From the NCBI GenBank assembly GCA_963833885.1, contig CAWHZU010000025.1, positions 62,001-126,000 of the forward strand: a stretch of DNA of 64,000 nucleotides. The letters run 5' to 3'. Origin of the DNA: JASHPR01 sp963833885 (lineage in GTDB: Bacteria > Actinomycetota > Actinomycetes > Streptosporangiales > Streptosporangiaceae). Numbering within the stretch: the stretch's first letter is position 1; the number at the start of each line of letters is the position of its first letter. This document shows, in pieces, positions 43,706-52,089 of the stretch. Below the pieces are notes generated by a model. The model searched no databases. It had not been told where the DNA came from and saw only the letters and a list, made by a program, of their open reading frames with translations. Position numbers and translations under genes: made by a program.

Positions 43706-44806
43706 ATGGTTCGTGTTGTCCCGCATCGGCTACTGACCGCAACGCTCGCCGTGGTGCAGCGGGTGCGTGGGCTGGTCGTGCGGCAGTTCATCACCAGGAA
43801 CCGGCGGCTCGCGGCCGGGCTCGCCCTTGTTGTCGTCGTCATCGGCGTTGCGGCGGTTCACGTTTCGGAGTTCTGGTTCTCGCCGGGCGTGATGATCCTG
43901 CCGCTGCTGGCGGGCGGGCTGCTGCTCTGGCCTCGGGCGCTGCGGATCCTGTTCTGCCTCGTCGCCCTCGCGCTTACCTATGACGCGCTGATGGGCAAGG
44001 CCGGGGCGGGAATCATCGCCACGGTCGCGGTCACGATCGTGTTCGCGGACGCGCTGGCGAGGGCCAGGGCGAAACTGGGCGTGCTGGGACTGCGCGGCGA
44101 CCGGATGCTGATCGAGTTGCGGGACCGGATCCGGGCCCAGGGCAGGATGCCCGACCTGCCCGATGGCTGGCTGTCCGCGGCGGTGCTGAAGCCGGCCGGC
44201 GGGGCGTCGTTCGGCGGGGACTTCCTGGTGTCCGCGTGCGACGGCAAGACCCTGGAGGTGGCCCTGGTCGATGTGGCCGGAAAGGGCATCGACGCCGGAA
44301 CGCGCGCGCTGCTGCTGTCCGGCGCGTTCGGCGGGCTCCTTGGCTCGGTTCCGGCCGGCGACTTCCTCGCCGCATGCAACGCCTACCTGCGCCGGGGCGG
44401 GGCGGCCGAGGGTTTCGTGACAGCGGTTCACCTGTCGCTCGACCTGGCCACCGGCGACTATGTCGTCGACTCCGCCGGGCATCCGCCCGCGGCGCAGTTC
44501 GAGGCGGGCAGCGGGAACTGGCGGCTCACCCAGGCGCGCGGGATCGTGCTCGGCGTGGTTGCTGACCTGCGGAGCGTGCCGGAACGTGGCGTACTGCGCC
44601 CGGGCGATGCCCTGATGCTCTACACCGACGGGCTGATCGAGGCCCCGGGCCGGGACATCGACGCCGGGATCGACCGGCTGCTCGGCCAGGCCGACCTTCT
44701 CGTCACGTCGGGCTTCGGGACGGGCGCGGGCAAGCTCGTCCAGGCCATGCAGGCGCCGGGCGCGAAGTCGGACGACTGCGCGCTCGTGCTTATCTGGCGG
44801 AGCTGA
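43706..44806 (+). CDS. SpoIIE-type PP2C phosphatase, membrane-bound, copy 1
   Basis: A 366-residue protein with two or three N-terminal membrane helices (AGLALVVVVIGVAAVHVSEF, MILPLLAGGLLLW, and an Ala-rich third) and a cytoplasmic SpoIIE/PP2C domain. Metal-site motifs GGDFLVSACDG, VDVAGKGIDAG, MLYTDGLIEA and KSDDCALVLI are complete. Acts on a phosphoserine/threonine substrate, by family. It ends 17 nt inside the convergent cvnD gene (tail-to-tail). The start is uncertain among ATG 43676, 43706 and 43652. Second exact copy at 50391. Confidence 0.9.
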   Translation: MVRVVPHRLLTATLAVVQRVRGLVVRQFITRNRRLAAGLALVVVVIGVAAVHVSEFWFSPGVMILPLLAGGLLLWPRALRILFCLVALALTYDALMGKAGAGIIATVAVTIVFADALARARAKLGVLGLRGDRMLIELRDRIRAQGRMPDLPDGWLSAAVLKPAGGASFGGDFLVSACDGKTLEVALVDVAGKGIDAGTRALLLSGAFGGLLGSVPAGDFLAACNAYLRRGGAAEGFVTAVHLSLDLATGDYVVDSAGHPPAAQFEAGSGNWRLTQARGIVLGVVADLRSVPERGVLRPGDALMLYTDGLIEAPGRDIDAGIDRLLGQADLLVTSGFGTGAGKLVQAMQAPGAKSDDCALVLIWRS

Positions 44807-45404
44807 CCGGGTCCGGGCCGACGGCGAGCAGCCGGATCGCGTGCTCGACGAGGGTGACCAGCACGTCGCGGCAGGACGGGCGGTGACGCGCGTCGCACAG
44901 CACGACCGGCACGTCGAGGTTCAGGTTGAGGGCCGACCTGACGATCTCTGGATCGAAGCGCCTCGCCCCGTCGAAGCAGTTCACCGCCACGATGAACGGC
45001 GTGCCCCGCCGCTCGAAGTAGTCGACGGAGGGGAAGCAGTCGGCCAGCCGCCGCGTGTCGGCCAGCACGACGGCGCCCAGGGCGCCGAGTGCCAGCTCAT
45101 CCCACATGAACCAGAAACGGTGCTGGCCCGGCGTGCCGAAGAGATAGACCACAAGGTCTTCCCTGATCGTGATGCGGCCGAAGTCCATGGCGACCGTCGT
45201 AGTGGTCTTGTTCTCCACGCCGGCGGTGATATCCACCTGCATGCCCGGCTCGCTCAGGTCCTCCTCGGTCCGCAGCGGCCTGATCTCGGTCAGCGCGCCC
45301 ACCAGCGTGGTCTTGCCGGCTCCGAATCCGCCCGCCACCAGGATCTTGATCGCGACCGGGACCGGTTCGGCGTGGCTGTTCCGATAAGAGCCTGCGAAGC
45401 CCAT
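44790..45404 (-). CDS. Conservon GTP-binding protein CvnD, copy 1
   Basis: A 204-residue small GTPase. P-loop GGFGAGKTTLV (residues 25-35), LFGTPGQHRFWFMW as the G3 motif and VNCFDG as the G4 motif. CvnD is the guanine nucleotide-binding member of the conservon, proposed to act with CvnA-C as a membrane complex resembling a eukaryotic G-protein system. ATG 45404 with GGGAGG upstream. It overlaps the CvnC reading frame by 308 nt and the SpoIIE gene by 17 nt. Confidence 0.94.
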   Translation of the reverse strand: MGFAGSYRNSHAEPVPVAIKILVAGGFGAGKTTLVGALTEIRPLRTEEDLSEPGMQVDITAGVENKTTTTVAMDFGRITIREDLVVYLFGTPGQHRFWFMWDELALGALGAVVLADTRRLADCFPSVDYFERRGTPFIVAVNCFDGARRFDPEIVRSALNLNLDVPVVLCDARHRPSCRDVLVTLVEHAIRLLAVGPDPVSSAR

Positions 45405-45759
45405 CTGCCACCTCCCTTAGCAGCTGCGGGTCGGTAAGCCGCGTGGGCACCGGGTGATAAACCCTGACGAGCCCCCGTTCTCGCATGTCGGAGAGCAGGA
45501 TGCGAACCACGCCGACCGGAAGATCCATGTCGGAGGCGAGGTCGGCCACCGAGGCCGGGAGCCGGCACAGACGCAGCAGGGTCAGATGCTCGGGCTCGAG
45601 ATCATAGGTGCTGGCGTGTGCTCCGCGTACGGCGGTGACCATCGCCATCAGGTCGAAGCTATCCTCGCCGCTCGGCCGGGTCCGGCCACCGGTCAGCGCG
45701 TACGGACGGACGACCGGTCCGGCTTCATGGTCAAGCCACCTGTCGTCTGCCGGGGGCAC
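45097..45759 (-). CDS. Conservon DUF742 protein CvnC, copy 1, with extended tail
   Basis: A 220-residue frame. The first ~125 residues are the DUF742 domain (VVRPYALTGGRTRPSGEDSF, VADLASDMDLPVGVVRILLS, LLREVADGLRRLL), a winged-helix-like domain of conservons. The family normally stops here; in this copy the frame continues about 100 codons through the start of cvnD in another frame (308-nt overlap). The tail is Arg/Gly-rich and looks like a mirror of the cvnD frame, so it may be chance. GTG 45759 lies 6 nt after the CvnB stop. Confidence 0.85.
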   Translation of the reverse strand: MPPADDRWLDHEAGPVVRPYALTGGRTRPSGEDSFDLMAMVTAVRGAHASTYDLEPEHLTLLRLCRLPASVADLASDMDLPVGVVRILLSDMRERGLVRVYHPVPTRLTDPQLLREVADGLRRLLSEQPRRTGPGRDQDPGGGRIRSRQDHAGGRADRDQAAADRGGPERAGHAGGYHRRRGEQDHYDGRHGLRPHHDQGRPCGLSLRHAGPAPFLVHVG

Positions 45760-45765
45760 GTCAGG

Positions 45766-46176
45766 TCACTTCGTCTCTGCTATGTAGCCGACGGGCCGGG
45801 GGCTGACGGCAAGATGCTCACCGACCCGCTTGACGAGAACCGCCATCTCGTAGGCGACGAGCCCGACGTCGGCGGACGAGGACGACAGCACGGCGAGGCA
45901 GGAGCCCTCGCCGGCGGCGGTCACGAACAGGAACTCGGCCTCCATCTCGACGATGATCTGGCGCGCTGGACCTCCGCCGAAATGCCGTCCCACGCCCCGG
46001 GCCAGGCTCTGGAATCCGGCCGCGGCCGCCGAGAGATGGTCCGCATCCTCTTTGCTCAGCCTGGCCGACGCCCCGGTCGTGAGGCCGTCTCTGGACAGGA
46101 TGACGGCTCTGCTGATGTAGACGACCCTGGCGACCAGATCATCGAGGAGCCAGTCAAGCTCGCTGGCCTGGCTCAC
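45766..46176 (-). CDS. Conservon roadblock/LC7 protein CvnB, copy 1
   Basis: A 136-residue roadblock/LC7-domain protein (SELDWLLDDLVARVVYISRA to LVAYEMAVLVKRVGEHL), the expected partner of the CvnD GTPase and the CvnA kinase, like MglB for MglA-type GTPases. The GTG at 46176 follows AAAGGGGGAACAC. Second gene of the cvnABCD operon in transcription order. Confidence 0.93.
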   Translation of the reverse strand: MSQASELDWLLDDLVARVVYISRAVILSRDGLTTGASARLSKEDADHLSAAAAGFQSLARGVGRHFGGGPARQIIVEMEAEFLFVTAAGEGSCLAVLSSSSADVGLVAYEMAVLVKRVGEHLAVSPRPVGYIAETK

Positions 46177-46224
46177 GTGTTCCCCCTTTGATGCTCCCGA
46201 CGTCGCGACAGCCTCGCGGCGTCA

Positions 46225-48996
46225 CTAATCGCTGTTCTCGGCGCCGTTGCCGCTGGATTCGCTGTTGTTGGTGGTGTCGGAGGGCGGTTTCACTGACCCG
46301 GATATGTAGCGGCCACGCTCCCAGCCCCGCTGCAGTGCCGTCATGATGCTCCGCGCCGCCTCGGGCGACGGCGCGCTCGCTACCGTGTCCGCGCCGTCGG
46401 TCCCGGGCGCGCGGTCGCGCAGCTGCGGTGCCAGGCTGGCCTGGCGCACCCGGACCGGCAGGCCGAGCCTGGCCAGCTCGTTCGTGTCGACCGGCGGGTC
46501 CTGCGCGCCGGAGCTGTCCGGATGGGCAGGCAGTTCCTCTCCGAAGGACGAGAACGCGCTGCTGGTCGCGGCCGGTGCCTGGCGCGAGCGGCGCGGCGTG
46601 AACAGGCTTTCTTCCTCAGCAGCCGGGGCGGCTGGGGAAGCCGGCGGCGCCGGGGGGCCCAGAGGGGGCGGGGGCGCCGCGCCGAACGGCGGCGCGGGCA
46701 CGGCCGACCCGAGGTCATCGCCGTCGTCCGGAATGCTGACGCTGGGCAAGCTTGGTACGGCGAACGGTCTCGTGTCGGGGCCGCGCAGCGCGTCGGCCTG
46801 CGGTTCCTCGGCGGAGGGCCAGTCTGCCGCAGGAGTATCCGCCGCGGGGATGTCGGCCAGCGGCAGATCCGACGCAGGCGCATCGGCGGCGGGCAGGTCT
46901 GCCGGGGGCAGGCCCGCTGGTGGGAGGTCGGCCGCGGGAAGGTCGGCCCCCGTGCCCGGCACCGCTTCGGCAGGCGGCATCAGCGCGCTCGGCCGGGTGA
47001 TCGCGGCAGGCTCCGCGATCATGCCGTTGCTCCGGGCCGCGTGCCTGCTGGCGAGCCGGATCGGGCGCTCGGGCGCGGTCGGCAGCGCCGGCGCCCCGCC
47101 GTCCTCGGCGCCATCGGAGACCAGGGCCTTCGGGATCAGCACGACGGCCGTGGTACCGCCGAAGGGTGACCCCTGCAGGGTAATCCTGATGTCGTGGCGC
47201 TTGGCGAGCTGCCCGGCGACGAAGAGGCCGAGCTGCTCGCTGCCGGACAGGTCGAACTGCGGCGGGTTTTCGAAGTCGCTGTTGATCTCCGCGAGCTTCT
47301 CTTCGCTGATGCCGAGCCCGCGGTCTTCGATCTCGACGGCGAAGCCCCGGCCCACCACGTCGCCATGAACCCGCACGGGGGTGTTGGGCGGAGAGTAGAT
47401 CGTGGCGTTCTCGGCGAGCTCGGCAATCATGTGGATGACGTCGGCCACGGCCGGGCCGACCAGTGCCGCGGGGGTCCCGACGGTGACCCTGATCCTGGTG
47501 TAGTCCTCGACCTCGGAAACTGCCGCGCGCAGCACGTCGATGAACGGCACCGGGTTGCGCCAGCCTCGCCCTGGCGACTCGCCGGACAAGATGATCAAGC
47601 CTTCGGAATGCCTGCGCATCCGGGTGGTGAGGTGGTCGATCCGGAACAGGTCCTCGAGCTCCTCGGGCTCACTGGCTCGGCGTTCCATGGCGTCGAGCAG
47701 CGCCAGCTGGCGGTGCAGCAGGGACTGGCTGCGCCTGGCCAGATTGCGGAAGACCTCGCTGACGCCCCGGCGCAGCCGGGCCTCGTCGACGGCGGCTTCC
47801 ACCGCCGTCCGCTGTACCGCGTTGAAGGCCTCTCTGACCTGCCCGATCTCGTCGAGGCTCGATTCCAGCGGCGGTGCCTCGGCGGAAACGTCGACGTCCT
47901 GGCCTGCACGGAGCCGCTCCACAACGCTGGGCAGCCGGTTGTTGGCCAGGTCGAGAGCGGACCGCCGCAGCGCGGCTAGCTGCCGCACCAGGCCACGGCC
48001 CATGAAGAACGACACGATGATCGAGAGGATCACGGCCAGCAACCCGAGCCCGCCGACCAGGTAGAGACGAAGGAAGGTCGCGTTGGCGACTGGCTGTGCG
48101 CGGACCGTAAGCTCGGTCGCGGCCTGCTCGCTTGCCTTGAACATTCCGCCGGAGACCGCCCCGGCCGCAAGGTTCCAGTCCGCGAGTGGCACCGGCGGGA
48201 CGTGCCCCGGGTGATTGACACCCATGATCTTGTTCTCGAACGCGGTCAGCGAAGCCAGCGCCTGCGGGTTCATATCCTTTGTGTAGTAGGCCCGGTAAAT
48301 CGGCTGCAGGTCCTGCAGGTTCTCCGCTTGCACCGCGCGGCGGGCGCCGACGAGCTGAGTGAATTCCTGCCGGTCCGCGACGGAGAACGTCCGCGCGATC
48401 GAGTCGCCGTTTATGAGCGCGTCCTCTTCCAGAAGGATGTCCTCAGCCCGGCCAACCCTGACCAGGGTCAGGCTCTGGGTCGCCACCCCTACGTTGTTTT
48501 CCTGCAGGATCGTCTGGTTCAGCACCGTGTCGGCGGCGTTGATGACGTTGTCGTACGCGCTGATCGCCGCAGGCCTGGTGATGGCCAGCGAGGCGATCTG
48601 GGAGCGCAGCGCCGGGAGGCCGGCGGAGACCTTGATCAGGCTGGCGATCGCCTGCTTGACGCCCGGAGAGGCGTTGCCGATCACGTTGCCGACGGCCTTC
48701 TTGAACGCGTTCTCGGTGCCCTCGGTCCTGGTTTCCTGTGCACGCAGCGTAGCCAAGTTCGATGGCACCGGGGCTGCCAGGTAGGCCACGGCCAGCAGGC
48801 GCTCGGTGTCGACCTGGGCCTCATAGTTGCCGGTCGGCGTGCCGATGGTGTCCTTTAGCGTCCTTGACCTGGACAAATTGATGGCATCGCTGGCGGTCGT
48901 CGTCGCCGCGAAGGCGTACACCCCGATCAGGGAAAGGATCGGGATGGCCACGAGGAGAAGGATCCTCAGGCGTATGGACAGGCTGCGCAAACGCAT
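46225..48996 (-). CDS. Conservon sensor kinase CvnA, copy 1
   Basis: A 923-residue histidine kinase-like membrane protein. TM1 about 12-32, an extracytoplasmic nitrate/nitrite-sensor-like helical domain (about 50-300, with TERLLAVAYLAA), TM2 about 308-332, HAMP-like linker, helical domain ARRSQSLLHRQLALLDAMER and DHLTTRMRRHSEGLIILSGE, then an HATPase domain (AELAENATIY, EIEDRGLGI). The C-terminal ~280 residues are low-complexity with Pro-Ala-Asp repeats (about 690-735) and end in a short conserved WERGRYI segment. Leads the cvnABCD operon; ATG 48996. Copy 2 is identical. Confidence 0.93.
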   Translation of the reverse strand: MRLRSLSIRLRILLLVAIPILSLIGVYAFAATTTASDAINLSRSRTLKDTIGTPTGNYEAQVDTERLLAVAYLAAPVPSNLATLRAQETRTEGTENAFKKAVGNVIGNASPGVKQAIASLIKVSAGLPALRSQIASLAITRPAAISAYDNVINAADTVLNQTILQENNVGVATQSLTLVRVGRAEDILLEEDALINGDSIARTFSVADRQEFTQLVGARRAVQAENLQDLQPIYRAYYTKDMNPQALASLTAFENKIMGVNHPGHVPPVPLADWNLAAGAVSGGMFKASEQAATELTVRAQPVANATFLRLYLVGGLGLLAVILSIIVSFFMGRGLVRQLAALRRSALDLANNRLPSVVERLRAGQDVDVSAEAPPLESSLDEIGQVREAFNAVQRTAVEAAVDEARLRRGVSEVFRNLARRSQSLLHRQLALLDAMERRASEPEELEDLFRIDHLTTRMRRHSEGLIILSGESPGRGWRNPVPFIDVLRAAVSEVEDYTRIRVTVGTPAALVGPAVADVIHMIAELAENATIYSPPNTPVRVHGDVVGRGFAVEIEDRGLGISEEKLAEINSDFENPPQFDLSGSEQLGLFVAGQLAKRHDIRITLQGSPFGGTTAVVLIPKALVSDGAEDGGAPALPTAPERPIRLASRHAARSNGMIAEPAAITRPSALMPPAEAVPGTGADLPAADLPPAGLPPADLPAADAPASDLPLADIPAADTPAADWPSAEEPQADALRGPDTRPFAVPSLPSVSIPDDGDDLGSAVPAPPFGAAPPPPLGPPAPPASPAAPAAEEESLFTPRRSRQAPAATSSAFSSFGEELPAHPDSSGAQDPPVDTNELARLGLPVRVRQASLAPQLRDRAPGTDGADTVASAPSPEAARSIMTALQRGWERGRYISGSVKPPSDTTNNSESSGNGAENSD

Positions 48997-49067
48997 AGCT
49001 GTGGCCTCGGAGTGAGAAGTGACCAGCGAACCTTGCTGTTGTCGGGAGGACTCCGGCTCGAAGGTTT

Positions 49068-49097
49068 GTGATCATAACAGCCTGTTACGAAGATCAC
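49068..49097. promoter_or_regulatory. Nested inverted repeats upstream of cvnA copy 1
   Basis: GTGATC (49068-49073) and GATCAC (49092-49097) enclose TAACAG-C-CTGTTA (49075-49087). The element starts 72 nt upstream of the cvnA ATG, in an AT-richer stretch. A likely operator or dimer-binding site; it is repeated at 55753-55782. Confidence 0.6.
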
Positions 49098-49200
49098 TAG
49101 CGGAACTAACCAAGTTAATGCGATAACGGCAAAGAGCGGTGCATTTCGCGTTTCGCCGCCCAGGTAGGCGGCGCCGAGCGACTGTACCGGCAGCGTCACG

Positions 49201-50292
49201 TCAGCGGCGGCAGATGTCCGCTCGCAGGTCGCCCGCGCGTCCTCGGCCCGGCCAGGCCCGCCCGGGCCAGCGCCCCGCGTTCTCGGCGAACAGGTCGTCG
49301 GCCACCTCGATGACCACGTCGACGGGGCATGAGTACCGCCGGCCCGCGAGCGCCTGCGGCACGCTGACCAGCCGGACCCAGAGCCCGTCGAACAGCCGCG
49401 GGCGAGCCCGGCGCCGGTCGGCGAGCAGGCAGAGCAGCGGCTCGTCAACCGGCCACGATACGGCGCGGACCTCGCTCACCAGGTCCCGGCTCAGCAGGTC
49501 GTTCCAGATTGCCGCGTGGGCGGCCGGATCGGTGGCCATCAGCTCCCGGATCTGCAGCACGCCGTCCGGGATCCCGTCATCTCCCCAGGTCGGCCGCACC
49601 GAGTACAGCGCGTACCCGCATGGTCCGGCGTCGTCCTCGGCGATAACGCAGCGCTGCGGGCTCCGGCCGGACCGGCGATGTTCCGGATCCCAGAGGATGT
49701 GCTCCCACCAGCGGTCATCCCTGGCGTACATGCCGGGACGCTCGCGCAGCACGGACTCGAAGACCTTGGCCAGCTCGGCCGTGGCGTCCCGCGGCTCGGC
49801 GATCCGCAGCCGCTGCGGGCCCTGCGCTCCCGGCGCGGCGGCCCGCGGCAGGAGCGCGCCCTCGCCGCGGCGGATCGTCAGGTTAAGGTCGCTGGTCGCC
49901 GCGCCGTAGCCGAATCTGGCGTAGATGCCCGCCTCCGAGGCGAAGAGCGCAGCGACCGCCTCACCGCGTTCGCGGAGGTCGGCGAGCTGGCGGTGCATCA
50001 GGCTGGTCAGGATCCCGCGCCGCCGGTGCGACGGCGCCGTGGCGACCGCGGTCACCCCGGCCACCGCGGCAGCGCCACCCGGAACGGTCATCCGGAGCGA
50101 CAGCGCAGCCGCGGTCCCCACCATGTCGGCCCCGTCGAAGGCCGCGAGCGAGCGGTCGAACTCGAAGACGCCCATCTCGTGCCGCAGTTCTTCGTCGGCC
50201 GGGTACTGGGCGTTGAAGGCGTGCTCGATCACCGCGTAGAAGGCACCGAACTCCTCCTCGCTGATCGGGCGGATCGGGTAGGCAGCGGCCAT
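49201..50292 (-). CDS. Eis-like GNAT acetyltransferase, copy 2, truncated gene
   Basis: A 363-residue open frame nearly identical to copy 1, with Trp instead of Arg in VRAVSWPVDEP and a different 7-residue block near the end (RWPGRAWPGRG). The continuation of the family C-terminus (TCERTSAAADVTLPVQSLGA) is again in the +1 frame, and here it is physically cut off by the duplication joint after AAYLGG at 49155. The predicted product of the open frame is not altered by the joint. Start ATG 50292 (alternative 50316). Confidence 0.75.
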   Translation of the reverse strand: MAAAYPIRPISEEEFGAFYAVIEHAFNAQYPADEELRHEMGVFEFDRSLAAFDGADMVGTAAALSLRMTVPGGAAAVAGVTAVATAPSHRRRGILTSLMHRQLADLRERGEAVAALFASEAGIYARFGYGAATSDLNLTIRRGEGALLPRAAAPGAQGPQRLRIAEPRDATAELAKVFESVLRERPGMYARDDRWWEHILWDPEHRRSGRSPQRCVIAEDDAGPCGYALYSVRPTWGDDGIPDGVLQIRELMATDPAAHAAIWNDLLSRDLVSEVRAVSWPVDEPLLCLLADRRRARPRLFDGLWVRLVSVPQALAGRRYSCPVDVVIEVADDLFAENAGRWPGRAWPGRGRAGDLRADICRR

Positions 50293-50390
50293 GTCTTGAT
50301 TCTTACCGGGCATGGGTCGGGTACCGCGACCGAATATTGCCGCCCCGGGAACGTGCCGTAATGCCCAGATACCGGTACAGTGCCGGCAGG

Positions 50391-51491
50391 ATGGTTCGTG
50401 TTGTCCCGCATCGGCTACTGACCGCAACGCTCGCCGTGGTGCAGCGGGTGCGTGGGCTGGTCGTGCGGCAGTTCATCACCAGGAACCGGCGGCTCGCGGC
50501 CGGGCTCGCCCTTGTTGTCGTCGTCATCGGCGTTGCGGCGGTTCACGTTTCGGAGTTCTGGTTCTCGCCGGGCGTGATGATCCTGCCGCTGCTGGCGGGC
50601 GGGCTGCTGCTCTGGCCTCGGGCGCTGCGGATCCTGTTCTGCCTCGTCGCCCTCGCGCTTACCTATGACGCGCTGATGGGCAAGGCCGGGGCGGGAATCA
50701 TCGCCACGGTCGCGGTCACGATCGTGTTCGCGGACGCGCTGGCGAGGGCCAGGGCGAAACTGGGCGTGCTGGGACTGCGCGGCGACCGGATGCTGATCGA
50801 GTTGCGGGACCGGATCCGGGCCCAGGGCAGGATGCCCGACCTGCCCGATGGCTGGCTGTCCGCGGCGGTGCTGAAGCCGGCCGGCGGGGCGTCGTTCGGC
50901 GGGGACTTCCTGGTGTCCGCGTGCGACGGCAAGACCCTGGAGGTGGCCCTGGTCGATGTGGCCGGAAAGGGCATCGACGCCGGAACGCGCGCGCTGCTGC
51001 TGTCCGGCGCGTTCGGCGGGCTCCTTGGCTCGGTTCCGGCCGGCGACTTCCTCGCCGCATGCAACGCCTACCTGCGCCGGGGCGGGGCGGCCGAGGGTTT
51101 CGTGACAGCGGTTCACCTGTCGCTCGACCTGGCCACCGGCGACTATGTCGTCGACTCCGCCGGGCATCCGCCCGCGGCGCAGTTCGAGGCGGGCAGCGGG
51201 AACTGGCGGCTCACCCAGGCGCGCGGGATCGTGCTCGGCGTGGTTGCTGACCTGCGGAGCGTGCCGGAACGTGGCGTACTGCGCCCGGGCGATGCCCTGA
51301 TGCTCTACACCGACGGGCTGATCGAGGCCCCGGGCCGGGACATCGACGCCGGGATCGACCGGCTGCTCGGCCAGGCCGACCTTCTCGTCACGTCGGGCTT
51401 CGGGACGGGCGCGGGCAAGCTCGTCCAGGCCATGCAGGCGCCGGGCGCGAAGTCGGACGACTGCGCGCTCGTGCTTATCTGGCGGAGCTGA
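50391..51491 (+). CDS. SpoIIE-type PP2C phosphatase, copy 2
   Basis: Identical to the protein starting at 43706: membrane anchor, then intact PP2C/SpoIIE motifs. It again overlaps the cvnD copy 2 by 17 nt tail-to-tail. Confidence 0.9.
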   Translation: MVRVVPHRLLTATLAVVQRVRGLVVRQFITRNRRLAAGLALVVVVIGVAAVHVSEFWFSPGVMILPLLAGGLLLWPRALRILFCLVALALTYDALMGKAGAGIIATVAVTIVFADALARARAKLGVLGLRGDRMLIELRDRIRAQGRMPDLPDGWLSAAVLKPAGGASFGGDFLVSACDGKTLEVALVDVAGKGIDAGTRALLLSGAFGGLLGSVPAGDFLAACNAYLRRGGAAEGFVTAVHLSLDLATGDYVVDSAGHPPAAQFEAGSGNWRLTQARGIVLGVVADLRSVPERGVLRPGDALMLYTDGLIEAPGRDIDAGIDRLLGQADLLVTSGFGTGAGKLVQAMQAPGAKSDDCALVLIWRS

Positions 51492-52089
51492 CCGGGTCCG
51501 GGCCGACGGCGAGCAGCCGGATCGCGTGCTCGACGAGGGTGACCAGCACGTCGCGGCAGGACGGGCGGTGACGCGCGTCGCACAGCACGACCGGCACGTC
51601 GAGGTTCAGGTTGAGGGCCGACCTGACGATCTCTGGATCGAAGCGCCTCGCCCCGTCGAAGCAGTTCACCGCCACGATGAACGGCGTGCCCCGCCGCTCG
51701 AAGTAGTCGACGGAGGGGAAGCAGTCGGCCAGCCGCCGCGTGTCGGCCAGCACGACGGCGCCCAGGGCGCCGAGTGCCAGCTCATCCCACATGAACCAGA
51801 AACGGTGCTGGCCCGGCGTGCCGAAGAGATAGACCACAAGGTCTTCCCTGATCGTGATGCGGCCGAAGTCCATGGCGACCGTCGTAGTGGTCTTGTTCTC
51901 CACGCCGGCGGTGATATCCACCTGCATGCCCGGCTCGCTCAGGTCCTCCTCGGTCCGCAGCGGCCTGATCTCGGTCAGCGCGCCCACCAGCGTGGTCTTG
52001 CCGGCTCCGAATCCGCCCGCCACCAGGATCTTGATCGCGACCGGGACCGGTTCGGCGTGGCTGTTCCGATAAGAGCCTGCGAAGCCCAT
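51475..52089 (-). CDS. Conservon GTP-binding protein CvnD, copy 2
   Basis: A 204-residue small GTPase identical to the copy at 44790-45404, with GGFGAGKTTLV, LFGTPGQHRFWFMW and VNCFDG. Overlaps the cvnC frame by 308 nt in the same way. Confidence 0.94.
   Translation of the reverse strand: MGFAGSYRNSHAEPVPVAIKILVAGGFGAGKTTLVGALTEIRPLRTEEDLSEPGMQVDITAGVENKTTTTVAMDFGRITIREDLVVYLFGTPGQHRFWFMWDELALGALGAVVLADTRRLADCFPSVDYFERRGTPFIVAVNCFDGARRFDPEIVRSALNLNLDVPVVLCDARHRPSCRDVLVTLVEHAIRLLAVGPDPVSSAR

Larger units (their letters stand above)
42473..49154. repeat. Tandem duplication unit, copy 1 (6682 bp)
   Basis: From GCCGCCCAGGTAGGCGG at 42473 the sequence is repeated head to tail starting at 49155. 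The unit contains GNAT, SpoIIE-like, cvnD, cvnC, cvnB and cvnA. Across the two units I find only one substitution (42770 G versus 49455 A) and one block replacement (42564-42581, 18 nt, versus 49246-49266, 21 nt). There is no transposase or insertion sequence at the borders. Confidence 0.95.
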
